A DNA stretch of 64,000 nucleotides from Pseudomonadota bacterium (lineage in GTDB: Bacteria; Myxococcota_A; Polyangia; GCA-2747355): assembly GCA_016702545.1 (NCBI GenBank), contig JADJDT010000048.1, positions 43,501 through 107,500 on the forward strand, written 5' to 3'. The notes below the pieces were generated by a model, which was not told the origin of the DNA, searched no databases, and saw nothing but the letters and a program-made list of their open reading frames with translations. Below, piece after piece: positions 26,587 to 33,672 of the stretch (its first letter is position 1; each line of letters begins with the position of its first letter). The translations under genes and the position numbers were made by a program.

Positions 26587-27954
26587 ATGCCAGCCGAGCG
26601 CGTCTTGCTCCTCGGCGCCGCAGGGCGCGATTTCCACAACTTCAACGTCTGCTTTCGCGACAACGCCGCCTATCAGGTGGTGGCCTTCACCGCCGCGCAG
26701 ATCCCGGGCATCGCCGACCGAAGCTATCCCGCGGAGCTGGCCGGTGCGCGCTACCCGAAGGGCATTCCGATCTTCCCGGAGCCCGAGCTGGCGTCGCTGA
26801 TCGCCCGACTCGCCGTGGACGTCGTCGTCTTCTCCTATTCGGACCTGGCCCACCAGCGGGTGATGCACCTGGCCGCCCAGACCCTGGCGGCGGGCGCCGA
26901 GTTCCGCCTGCTCAGCGCCGCGCGCACGATGCTGCCGGCGAAGGTGCCCGTGATCGCCGTGTGTGCCGTGCGCACCGGCTGCGGCAAGAGCCAGACGGCG
27001 CGCTATGTCGTCGAGCTGCTGCGCCGCCGCGGACAGCACCCCGTCGTGCTGCGCCACCCGATGCCCTATGGCGCGCTCTCCGCGGCGCGGGCGGTGCAGC
27101 GCTTCGTCAGCTACGAGGACCTCGACCGCCACGCCTGCACGATCGAGGAGCGCGAGGAGTACGAGCCCCACCTCGAGCGCGGCACGACCGTCTTCGCGGG
27201 CACCGACTACGCGGCGATCGTCGAGCAGGCTCAGCGCGAGGGCGACGTGTTGGTCTGGGACGGGGGCAACAACGACACGCCCTTCGTCGGACCCGATCTG
27301 TGGATCACGCTGACCGATCCGCTGCGCGCCGGACAGGAGCTGGACTCGCATCCGGGCGAGGTCAACCTGCGCGCGGCCGATGTCGTGGTGATCGGCAAGC
27401 TCTCCGTGGCCTCGACCGCGGAGGTCGAGCTCGTGGCCGCCAACATCGCCCAGGCGAACCCGCGCGCCACGGTCGTGCGCGCCGACAGCGCCCTGACGCT
27501 CGATCCGCCGCGGACGACGCTAGCCGGCCAGCGCGTGTTGGTGGTGGAGGATGGCCCGACGCTGACGCACGGCGCGATGCCCTTCGGGGCAGCCACCGTC
27601 GCCGCGCAGCGCTTCGGCGCGGCCGCGATCGTCGACCCGCGACCAACGGCGGTCGGGTCGTTGCGCGAGGTCTATCGCGCCTATCCGCACCTCGGGGTGG
27701 CCCTGCCCGCGATGGGGTACTCGCCGGAGCAGGTCGCGGCGCTGGCCGCCACCATCAACGCCGCCAACGCCGATGTGATCTTGTCGGCGACGCCGATCGA
27801 CCTGGCGCGCCTCGCGTCGCTGAACAAACCCGTGGTGCGCGTGCGCTACGAGCTGGTCGACGCGGGAGCTCCGACGCTCGCGAGCTGTATCGAGCAGCTG
27901 TGGGTCTCATCGGCCACCGGCCGCGCGGCGCTCAAACGCCCCAGCCACCGCTGA
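26587..27954 (+). CDS. Cyclic 2,3-diphosphoglycerate synthetase-like P-loop protein
   Basis: 455 aa. ATG 26587 is preceded by AGGAGGT, which decides this start over an upstream ATG. The N-terminal third resembles a Rossmann-like domain (VLLLGAAGRDFHNFNVCF). The P-loop at about residues 128-137 is VRTGCGKSQTAR, followed by LRRRGQHPVVLRHPMPYG, CTIEEREEYEPHLERG, VFAGTDYAAIV, VWDGGNNDTPF, LRAADVVVIGKL and LNKPVVRVRYEL. These blocks match the family of archaeal cyclic 2,3-DPG synthetase, which in methanogens makes a thermoprotectant; bacterial members have no clear role. The 3' end overlaps the convergent SDR gene by 23 bp. Confidence 0.75.
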   Translation: MPAERVLLLGAAGRDFHNFNVCFRDNAAYQVVAFTAAQIPGIADRSYPAELAGARYPKGIPIFPEPELASLIARLAVDVVVFSYSDLAHQRVMHLAAQTLAAGAEFRLLSAARTMLPAKVPVIAVCAVRTGCGKSQTARYVVELLRRRGQHPVVLRHPMPYGALSAARAVQRFVSYEDLDRHACTIEEREEYEPHLERGTTVFAGTDYAAIVEQAQREGDVLVWDGGNNDTPFVGPDLWITLTDPLRAGQELDSHPGEVNLRAADVVVIGKLSVASTAEVELVAANIAQANPRATVVRADSALTLDPPRTTLAGQRVLVVEDGPTLTHGAMPFGAATVAAQRFGAAAIVDPRPTAVGSLREVYRAYPHLGVALPAMGYSPEQVAALAATINAANADVILSATPIDLARLASLNKPVVRVRYELVDAGAPTLASCIEQLWVSSATGRAALKRPSHR

Positions 27955-28669
27955 CCTGGAGGTTGGCGCCGTTGACGTAGGCCGCCTGTTCCGACAGCAG
28001 GAAGCGCACCACCTCCGTGACGTCCTCGAGGCGGCCGAGACGCCCGGCCGGGATCTGCGGCGCGATCGCGGCGAGATCGTCGGCCGACAGCCCGCCGGAG
28101 GCGATGAAGCCGGGGGAGATCGCGTTGGCGGTGATCCCGTCTGGCCCCAGCACTCGGGCCAGCGAGCGGGTGAGCACCAACACGCCGAGCTTGGCGATCG
28201 CGTGCGCGGTCACCAGCGGCTGGCCGATGGCCTGGTCGGCGTTGGCCGCGGCGAAGGTGATGATGCGACCCCAGCGCTGCCCTTGCATCACGGGCGCGAC
28301 CGCGCGACTGAGGTGGAAGAGCCCGTGCAGGTTGTCGTCGAAGGCGCGCAGCCAATCGGCGGCGCTCTGCTCGAGCAGCGGCACGCGCTGGAAGCTGCCG
28401 GCGCAGTGCACGAGCGCGTCGAGGCGGCCCCAACGCGCCACGATCGACTGCACCATGCGCTTCACCGCCTCGGGATCGGCGAGCTCGCAGCTCACGCCGT
28501 AGAGGCGATCGTTGGTTGGCTGCGCGACTGCACCGGAGGACTTGAGAGGCCCCCCGGCGCTGCGCTGAGCGCTGGCTACCTGCCAGCCATCGGCAAGCAG
28601 GAACTCAACGGTGGCCCCACCAAGCGCGCCCGTCGCTCCCGTCACCAGCACGACTCGGTCATGCGGCAT
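27932..28669 (-). CDS. Short-chain dehydrogenase/reductase homologue lacking catalytic Ser and Tyr
   Basis: 245 aa, typical SDR length. The cofactor loop VTGATGALGG and ALVHCAG (NNAG equivalent) are present, as is the active-site Asn region FDDNLHGLFHL. In the catalytic segment the usual Ser (ISS) is replaced in IITFAAANAD, and the YxxxK motif reads HAIAK, so the Tyr is His; the Lys remains. The fold is then completed by NAISPGFIASGG, RLGRLEDVTEVVRFLLS and NGANLQVSGGW. It may use another mechanism or only bind the nucleotide. Convergent overlap of 23 bp with the preceding gene. Confidence 0.85.
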   Translation of the reverse strand: MPHDRVVLVTGATGALGGATVEFLLADGWQVASAQRSAGGPLKSSGAVAQPTNDRLYGVSCELADPEAVKRMVQSIVARWGRLDALVHCAGSFQRVPLLEQSAADWLRAFDDNLHGLFHLSRAVAPVMQGQRWGRIITFAAANADQAIGQPLVTAHAIAKLGVLVLTRSLARVLGPDGITANAISPGFIASGGLSADDLAAIAPQIPAGRLGRLEDVTEVVRFLLSEQAAYVNGANLQVSGGWGV

Positions 28670-28683
28670 AGGACGATCGGCGG

Positions 28684-28986
28684 TCAAGCTGGGGAGCGAG
28701 GAAAGGCTCGCGGTGCCAGGGCCACCACCGGCCACGGCACCGCGTCGGGCAGAGAACTAACCCTTGGAGCCGTCCGCCATGACCGCGCCGCTGTCCTTGA
28801 TGACCGCGCCGCTGTCCCTTTGACCACGCCGCTGTCCTTGATGACCGCGCCGCCGTCCTTCTTGACCGCGCCGCTGTCCTTCTTGACGGCTGCGTCAACC
28901 TTGACGTCGTCGTCGTCGCTGCAGGCGGTGCCGAAGCCGAGCGCGGCGCCCATCAGCAGACCCAGTACCAGATGCTTGATCTTCAT
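28684..28986 (-). CDS. Small lipoprotein with Lys/Asp repeats, probably frameshifted
   Basis: 100 aa. The ATG at 28986 follows GAGGAGAC; the signal is MKIKHLVLGLLMGAALGFG with Cys in GTACSDDDD. A repeat of about seven residues follows (VKKDSGA, VKKDGGA, VIKDSGV). At about 28818-28826 the DNA repeat contains two extra bases (AAAGGG where other units have AAGG). After that the present frame reads Arg/Ser-rich sequence, whereas the other frame continues VIKDSGAV and stops at 28757-28759. The C-terminal half is therefore probably an artefact of indel in the repeat. It starts the gap before the RluA-family gene (28987-29248), in which I see no gene. Confidence 0.5.
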   Translation of the reverse strand: MKIKHLVLGLLMGAALGFGTACSDDDDVKVDAAVKKDSGAVKKDGGAVIKDSGVVKGTAARSSRTAARSWRTAPRVSSLPDAVPWPVVALAPRAFPRSPA

Positions 28987-29248
28987 ATTCCGTCTCCTCT
29001 GTCTTTGCGTCGACCTTGCGGGCTCGCTTGTTCGGGCCACGCGGTCGACATCCTCACTTAGTTAAGTCCTCGGGGAACGCCCCCCGGAATGCGACGCGGC
29101 CTCTCATACTACGTCTCAGCCGGAGCACCAAACAAAAAATTACTCTCGCGCCCTCCCGACCCGACCCCTCAGGACCCTTTCCGGACCCCTTTCGCGGCCG
29201 AGGCGCGGACCCTTGCACGGCGCAGGGCTTTCCGTCTAGACCGAAGCC

Positions 29249-30166
29249 ATGCCGACGCAGGGTGCGCCCACGATGGTCAAGCATGTGCTGACGGTGCTGG
29301 CCCACGAGGCAGATCGTACACTGCTGCGCGTGATGGGCGAACGCCTCGACTGGCCACCCGCGCGAGCCCACCAGCAGGTCGCGGCCGGCTCCGTCTACGT
29401 CGATGGTCGTCGCCAGCGCGACGCCTCACAGCGCCTGCGGCCCGCGCAGAAGATCGTCGTATTCGCCACCGCAGAGGGGGTTCTAGGACCTTCTGAGCAG
29501 GCGTCCGCGCTGGCCTTCGTCGACGACGAGCTGGCCGTGCTGGTCAAGCTCGCGGGGGTGCCCGCGCTGGCCACGCGCCGCGGCGGCGAGCCCTCCGTCG
29601 CCGACGAGGTCGCGGCCCGCTGGGGCGCTGAGGCGCGCCTGCTGCACCGCCTCGACCGCGAGGTCTCGGGGTTGCTGCTGGTCAGCCGGCGCCAGGCGAC
29701 CCGTGCCGCGCTGGCCGAGCAGGTACGCGCCCACGCGCTGGAGCGGCGCTACCTGGGCCTCGTCGTGGGGCGGCCGACCTGGCGGGAGCGCGTGGTCGAG
29801 CTGCCGCTGCTCTTCGTCCGGGGCCACGCGCAGCTCGCCCACGGCCCCGGAGCGCGGCCGGCACAAACCCGGCTGCGGTGGCTCGGGCAGCGCGGCGACC
29901 ACGCGCTGCTCGAGATCTCGCTACGCACCGGACGACCGCACCAGATTCGCGCGCACCTGGCCGCGGTGGGGCTGCCGCTGCTCGGCGACACGCGCTACGG
30001 TGGCGCGGTGGCCGCGCGGGTGGCGCTGCACGCTCACGCGCTCGGACTGCGGCACCCGGTCAGCGGGGCTTGGATCGAGCTCCACAGCCCGCTGCCCAGG
30101 GCGCTGCGCGCGCTCTGGGACCTGCGGCAGGTCACCCCGCCCCCGCTCGGCGACGCCACCCGATGA
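29249..30166 (+). CDS. RluA-family 23S rRNA/tRNA pseudouridine synthase
   Basis: 305 aa from ATG 29249; ATG 29273 is a possible alternative. The N-terminus has an S4-like RNA-binding region (ARAHQQVAAGSVYVDGRRQ, QRLRPAQKIVVF). The catalytic domain has LLHRLDREVSGLLLVSR with the catalytic Asp in HRLDREVSG, then ERRYLGLVVGRPTW, SLRTGRPHQIRAHLAAVG, LPLLGDTRYGG and ALHAHALGLRHPVSG. Converts uridine to pseudouridine in rRNA; RluC/RluD type by layout, target base not determinable. Its TGA overlaps the apaH ATG in ATGA, so translation is likely coupled. Confidence 0.9.
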   Translation: MPTQGAPTMVKHVLTVLAHEADRTLLRVMGERLDWPPARAHQQVAAGSVYVDGRRQRDASQRLRPAQKIVVFATAEGVLGPSEQASALAFVDDELAVLVKLAGVPALATRRGGEPSVADEVAARWGAEARLLHRLDREVSGLLLVSRRQATRAALAEQVRAHALERRYLGLVVGRPTWRERVVELPLLFVRGHAQLAHGPGARPAQTRLRWLGQRGDHALLEISLRTGRPHQIRAHLAAVGLPLLGDTRYGGAVAARVALHAHALGLRHPVSGAWIELHSPLPRALRALWDLRQVTPPPLGDATR

Positions 30167-30978
30167 GCACCTACGCGATCGGCGACGTCCAGGGCTGCTA
30201 CGACACGCTCCAGGCGCTGCTGGCGCGCATCGACTATCGCCGCGGCCGCGACCGCCTTTGGCTGGCCGGCGATCTGGTCAACCGCGGGCCCCGATCGCTG
30301 GAGGTGCTGCGCTGGGCGCGCGCCCAGCGCGAGAGCGTGGTCTGCGTGCTGGGCAACCACGACCTGCACCTGCTGGCGCGGGCCGCCGGCGTCGCGGGAC
30401 TACGCAAGCGCGACACGCTCGAGGCGCTGCTGGCGGCGCGCGATCGCGAGCGGCTGTTGGACTGGTTGCGACACCGCCCGCTGCTGCACCGCGAGGGACG
30501 CTGGCTGCTGGTCCACGCCGGCTTGTTGCCAGGCTGGACGGTGGCCCATGCGGAGGCCGCCGCCCGCGAAGCCGAGGCGGCCTTGCGGGGCCCCGACTGG
30601 CGCGCGCTGCTCGAGCGCTGGAGCAGCGGCCCGGCGGCGCCCTGGGCCAGCACGGACGAGGCGCTCCCGCCGCTCCAGCGTCAGGCGCTGACGCTGCACC
30701 TGCTGACCCGCCTGCGGATGCTGCAGCCCGGGGGCGAGCCCGATTATGCCTACAGCGGCCCGCCCACGCAGGGACCGCCCGGACTGGTGCCGTGGTTCTC
30801 GCGCTGGCACGCCGAGCACCTCACGGTCCTCTTCGGTCACTGGGCGGCGTTGGGGCGCCACAGCGCCCCGGGCATCGAGGCGCTCGATTCGGGCTGCGTC
30901 TGGGGCGGCGCGCTGACGGCCCTGCGCCTCGAGGACGGCGCGGTCTTCGCCGAGCCCGCGCGCGACGCCGCGCCCTGA
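30163..30978 (+). CDS. apaH: Symmetrical Ap4A hydrolase (diadenosine tetraphosphatase)
   Basis: 271 aa. Splits Ap4A into two ADP, limiting this alarmone-like dinucleotide. Metal-binding blocks of the PPP-type phosphatase fold are intact: GDVQGCYDTLQALL, LWLAGDLVNRGPRSLEVLR, VLGNHDLHLLARAAGV. The ApaH-specific parts follow: LLVHAGLLPGWT, FGHWAALGRHSAPGIEALDSGC and WGGALTALRLEDG. The 3' end (from 30921) is part of a 187-bp direct repeat whose other copy, with the last 58 bp of this gene, lies at 33486. ATG overlaps the upstream stop. Confidence 0.95.
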   Translation: MSTYAIGDVQGCYDTLQALLARIDYRRGRDRLWLAGDLVNRGPRSLEVLRWARAQRESVVCVLGNHDLHLLARAAGVAGLRKRDTLEALLAARDRERLLDWLRHRPLLHREGRWLLVHAGLLPGWTVAHAEAAAREAEAALRGPDWRALLERWSSGPAAPWASTDEALPPLQRQALTLHLLTRLRMLQPGGEPDYAYSGPPTQGPPGLVPWFSRWHAEHLTVLFGHWAALGRHSAPGIEALDSGCVWGGALTALRLEDGAVFAEPARDAAP

Positions 30979-31107
30979 GCTCCTTCCTCCCGCACGCTGC
31001 GCTGGCGACGCGGCCTCCGCCATCTCAGGGGCCGGGCGGCCCCATCATCACGGTGTTCGGATCCACCTGCTCCGCGGGCGGCGCCTCCTGCTGCGGCTCG
31101 GTCCCCT
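30921..31107 (+). repeat. 187-bp direct repeat, left copy
   Basis: Nearly identical to 33486-33672; I count two substitutions in 187 bp. It contains the last 58 bp of apaH, the 48-bp spacer, and on the minus strand the last 81 bp of mrcA without the rest of that gene. The orphan mrcA end here and the orphan apaH end in the right copy show that a convergent apaH/mrcA pair was split. The two copies flank 31108-33485. Confidence 0.95.
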
Positions 31108-31288
31108 AGACCGAAAACAAGCGCGGTTGAGCGCAAGCTGTTTGTTTTCGGTCTAGCCGAGCCGACAGGCGAGCGTTATGGGGTGAAGTCGCGGGGATTC
31201 ACTCCCCGCGACGAGGGGGCTTTGCGAAAGCCCCCTGAGTCATATCTAGGCCCAAAACGAGCGCGGGACGCGCTTGTTTTGGGCCTAG
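31106..31288. repeat. Multi-hairpin intergenic repeat, copy 2
   Basis: The most regular copy, 183 bp. Hairpin A at 31106-31156 has a perfect 15-bp stem CTAGACCGAAAACAA. A linker with GAGCGTTATGGGGTGAA follows, then hairpin B at 31188-31212 (GTCGCGGGG / CCCCGCGAC), hairpin C at 31214-31235 (AGGGGGCTTT / AAAGCCCCCT), then GAGTCATAT, and hairpin D at 31246-31288 with a stem of about 20 bp opening CTAGGCCCAAAAC. A and D both start and end with CTAG and resemble each other. It sits at the left border of the inserted segment. Confidence 0.9.
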
Positions 31289-31394
31289 ACGCAGGCCTCG
31301 TCGGCCAGAAGCGTTCAGGTCCCCCTTACTGACCCGTCCACCAAAGCGGGGGGAGGTCCACGGCGCACACGCAACCTTTGCGCGCCTCAGCCGA

Positions 31395-31444
31395 GAACGC
31401 TCGCGGAACCCAGCATCAAGAACGCTCGCGGAACCCAGCATCAA
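31395..31444 (+). repeat. 25-bp tandem repeat upstream of an outer-membrane-like gene
   Basis: Two adjacent perfect copies of a 25-mer beginning GAACGCTCGCGGAACCCAGC end just before the ribosome binding site of the gene at 31463. It could be a duplicated operator or a slippage product. Confidence 0.85.
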
Positions 31445-31462
31445 AAAAGGGAGGTCAATGTC

Positions 31463-32236
31463 ATGACAGCGCATGGCAGGAAGCACAGCGGCACGCAGTA
31501 CGGCGCGCAGGGCCCTGACGAAAGGCGCCGCGGCGTCGGCGTGGCGCTCGCGTTGCTGCTCCTCGGCGGAGCCGCCCACGCGGCCACCCCGGCCAGCTCA
31601 GCGACCGCTGGGCCCACCCCGACCACCGCCGCAGCAACCGCTGCGGCCACCCGCGCCACCCCAGCGAACCGGGCCACCCCAGCGAACGCCGCCGCGCGCT
31701 TGGCCAATGAGCAACGGGTCGCCGCTCAGCTCAACCGCGGCCTGTTCTTGGACTATCGCATGGGTGCCCAGCTCGGCATCTCAGCACTCGCTGGCTCTGG
31801 CTTTCGCCACGACATCGAGCTTGGCTATCAACTCGCTACCGGGCTGGGCATCGTGACACACGTGGGGATGTCCATGTTCAGTGGCGAGTTCTACGACGAG
31901 CTGAGGGCGCTGGACGACCGTTACGACGACCTTGGAGGCGGCTCGCGCGTCGTCGACTATGGCGAGTTAGCCTTTGGCTTGCGCGGCAGCTGGTGCCTGC
32001 CAGGGACGAAGCTTCGACTCACGGGCCAAGGCGCCTATGGCTTAGTGGTGGACGTCGCGGCCGGTGCCGGCCACGGGCTCAATCTGCTCGGGCAGGTCGA
32101 CTACCGCGTGTTCACCAGACCGGACGGCGAGGCCGCGATCTGGGCTGGCCTGAGCAGCGGCGGCACCCTGGCCTTTCTCGAGGAAGGTCACGCGCACAGC
32201 ACCAATCTCTCGGCCACGCTGCAGGTTCATTACTAG
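31463..32236 (+). CDS. Exported outer-membrane-like protein in the inserted segment
   Basis: 257 aa. ATG 31463 follows GGGAGG. The signal peptide runs through about residue 41 and ends GGAAHAATP. An Ala/Thr-rich linker with near-repeats RATPANRATPANAAAR leads to a strand-rich body (YRMGAQLGISALAGSG, HDIELGYQLATGLGIVTHVG, LAFGLRGSWCLPGTKL, NLLGQVDYRVFTRPDG, AAIWAGLSSGGTLAFL, NLSATLQVHY) that looks like a small beta-barrel ending in Tyr. Family unknown. Its base composition looks less GC-rich than that of neighbouring genes, in line with recent arrival. The TAG stop lies in CTAGGCC, the start of a half-copy of hairpin D. Confidence 0.65.
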   Translation: MTAHGRKHSGTQYGAQGPDERRRGVGVALALLLLGGAAHAATPASSATAGPTPTTAAATAAATRATPANRATPANAAARLANEQRVAAQLNRGLFLDYRMGAQLGISALAGSGFRHDIELGYQLATGLGIVTHVGMSMFSGEFYDELRALDDRYDDLGGGSRVVDYGELAFGLRGSWCLPGTKLRLTGQGAYGLVVDVAAGAGHGLNLLGQVDYRVFTRPDGEAAIWAGLSSGGTLAFLEEGHAHSTNLSATLQVHY

Positions 32237-32363
32237 GCCAAAAAAGAGGCGCGTCGCGCGGGTCGCCCGAACCATGAAACACCGAGGCCGTCGTCTCACC
32301 TTCGGGGCACGTCGCTCGGCCGTGGGGAGAGCCCCCACCCGTGTCGCGCGCATGGAGGGGTCG

Positions 32364-33032
32364 TCAGCTATCAGGCAGGTCCTCGCGGAAGTCCTCAATC
32401 GCGTCCCAGACATCCCAGGCGGCGAAGACGACGGGCACGGCTACCCGCACGCCGTTGGCCACCCGCAGCAGCGGGCGACCCAGCGCCAGTTGCTGCGTAG
32501 CACTGGCCTCGAGCCCCTGCGCGTGGGCCAGCCCTTTGCTGGTCATTTGGGCCTGCCGACGGCTCAGCCCCTGAGCACGGAGCCGCGCACTCGACTGCCG
32601 CACCATGCCCTGGACCGAACGCAGCACCTGTTCGTTCTTGGCGTGCTGCGCCAGGGCCTTAACGGCCCCCGCCTCGGCGGCCTGGTCGACCCCCTCGCTC
32701 AACGTCGCCTTGCCGAGGTCGACGGCCACAGCCTGCGCCAGCCCGCTGGCCCGCCAGTTCTTGATCACGGTACAGCTCAGCGAGTAGCCGAGACTCACCC
32801 CGGTTGCCAGCAGCGCCTCGCCGCCCACCAGCACGAGGGTGCCGCCCACACCTGCGCCGGCCAGGCCAATCGTGGAGAGCAGCTTGATGGTCGCCAGGTA
32901 GGTGATGCCGCTGCCGAGCTCACGGGCGACCTGCGCATTGATGCTGCTCGCGTCGCGGAAGAGCTGCTGGAGCGCCTCCCGCGCGCCATCCCGGATCCGC
33001 TCCAGGTTCTCGAGATAATGCTTGGCGAGCAG
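32364..33032 (-). CDS. Hydrophobic protein of unknown function in the inserted segment, start uncertain
   Basis: The frame is open from 33089 down to the stop at 32364-32366, but no ATG, GTG or TTG occurs before the GTG at 32847-32849; a CTG at 33030-33032 is given here. The upstream residues look coding (AKHYLENLERIRDGAREALQ, ATIKLLSTIGLAGAG), so the GTG start alone would cut off a real region. The centre is Gly/Ala/Val-rich and hydrophobic (GGTLVLVGGEALLATGVSLG), followed by amphipathic helices. The missing start next to the 3' end of the ORF at 33053-33325 suggests that both may be parts of one frameshifted gene. No family recognised. Confidence 0.4.
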   Translation of the reverse strand: MLAKHYLENLERIRDGAREALQQLFRDASSINAQVARELGSGITYLATIKLLSTIGLAGAGVGGTLVLVGGEALLATGVSLGYSLSCTVIKNWRASGLAQAVAVDLGKATLSEGVDQAAEAGAVKALAQHAKNEQVLRSVQGMVRQSSARLRAQGLSRRQAQMTSKGLAHAQGLEASATQQLALGRPLLRVANGVRVAVPVVFAAWDVWDAIEDFREDLPDS

Positions 33033-33052
33033 CGGCCCATGCCCCGCCGAGC

Positions 33053-33325
33053 TTAGCTCGAGCCAGGTGCGGAGAAGCGCAGCTGCAGCTCATTCGTCTC
33101 GGCTTCGATCTCAGCGGGCCGCGCGCTGTGGATCTCGACCGTCCCCGGCGCCCCCTTCCAGAACAACACCCGGTAGAGCGCCTGGATCACGGCGTCGGGT
33201 GACGCGACCCACTCGATGGTCGTGCGGCGCGGCATCACCACTGAGAGCGCACAGGATCGACAGAAGCGGCTGACCGCCTGCAGGTCGTAACAGAACACGA
33301 GCACGGGAGCGCGCGGCGTTGCCAC
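33053..33325 (-). CDS. Small protein of unknown function in the inserted segment
   Basis: 90 aa. GTG 33325 is preceded by AGGAGGT at seven bases, a very good ribosome binding site, so initiation here is likely. Sequence includes APVLVFCYDLQAVSRFC, VVMPRRTTIEWVASPDAV and EAETNELQLRFSAPGSS. No signal peptide or known motif. Its end overlaps the open frame of the next gene, with which it may be fused by frameshift or coupled. Confidence 0.5.
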   Translation of the reverse strand: MATPRAPVLVFCYDLQAVSRFCRSCALSVVMPRRTTIEWVASPDAVIQALYRVLFWKGAPGTVEIHSARPAEIEAETNELQLRFSAPGSS

Positions 33326-33485
33326 CTTTGCTACCTCCTGCCACCTGCACCGAAGCGCGCCACGAGGGGCCCGTGAGAGGCTGGCGCGACCCGGATGGTA
33401 GGGGCCCCCGGGCCGCCGCGTCTATCCCGAATGCCCCACGACGGCAGGGCGGTCGCTCCGTTCCCAGGCCCGAAGGGTGCCCAGG

Positions 33486-33672
33486 CCTGCGCCTCGAGGA
33501 CGGCGCGGTCTTCGCCGAGCCCGCGCGCGACGCCGCGCCCTGAGCGCCTTCCTCCCGCACGCTGCGCTGGCGACGCGGCCTCCGCCATCTCAGGGGCCGG
33601 GCGGCCCCATCATCACGGTGCTCGGATCCACCTGCTCCGCGGGCGGCGCCTCCTGCTGCGGCTCGGTCCCCT
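33486..33672 (+). repeat. 187-bp direct repeat, right copy
   Basis: Right-hand copy of 30921-31107. It contains a second, truncated 3' end of apaH (33486-33543) and the true 3' end of mrcA (from 33590). Two base differences from the left copy, at the spacer and inside the mrcA end. Confidence 0.95.

Noticed and set aside
30921..33672. 187-bp direct repeats as phage or integrative-element attachment sites
   Set aside because: Far longer than usual att cores, no integrase or recombinase between them, and they consist of two gene ends.
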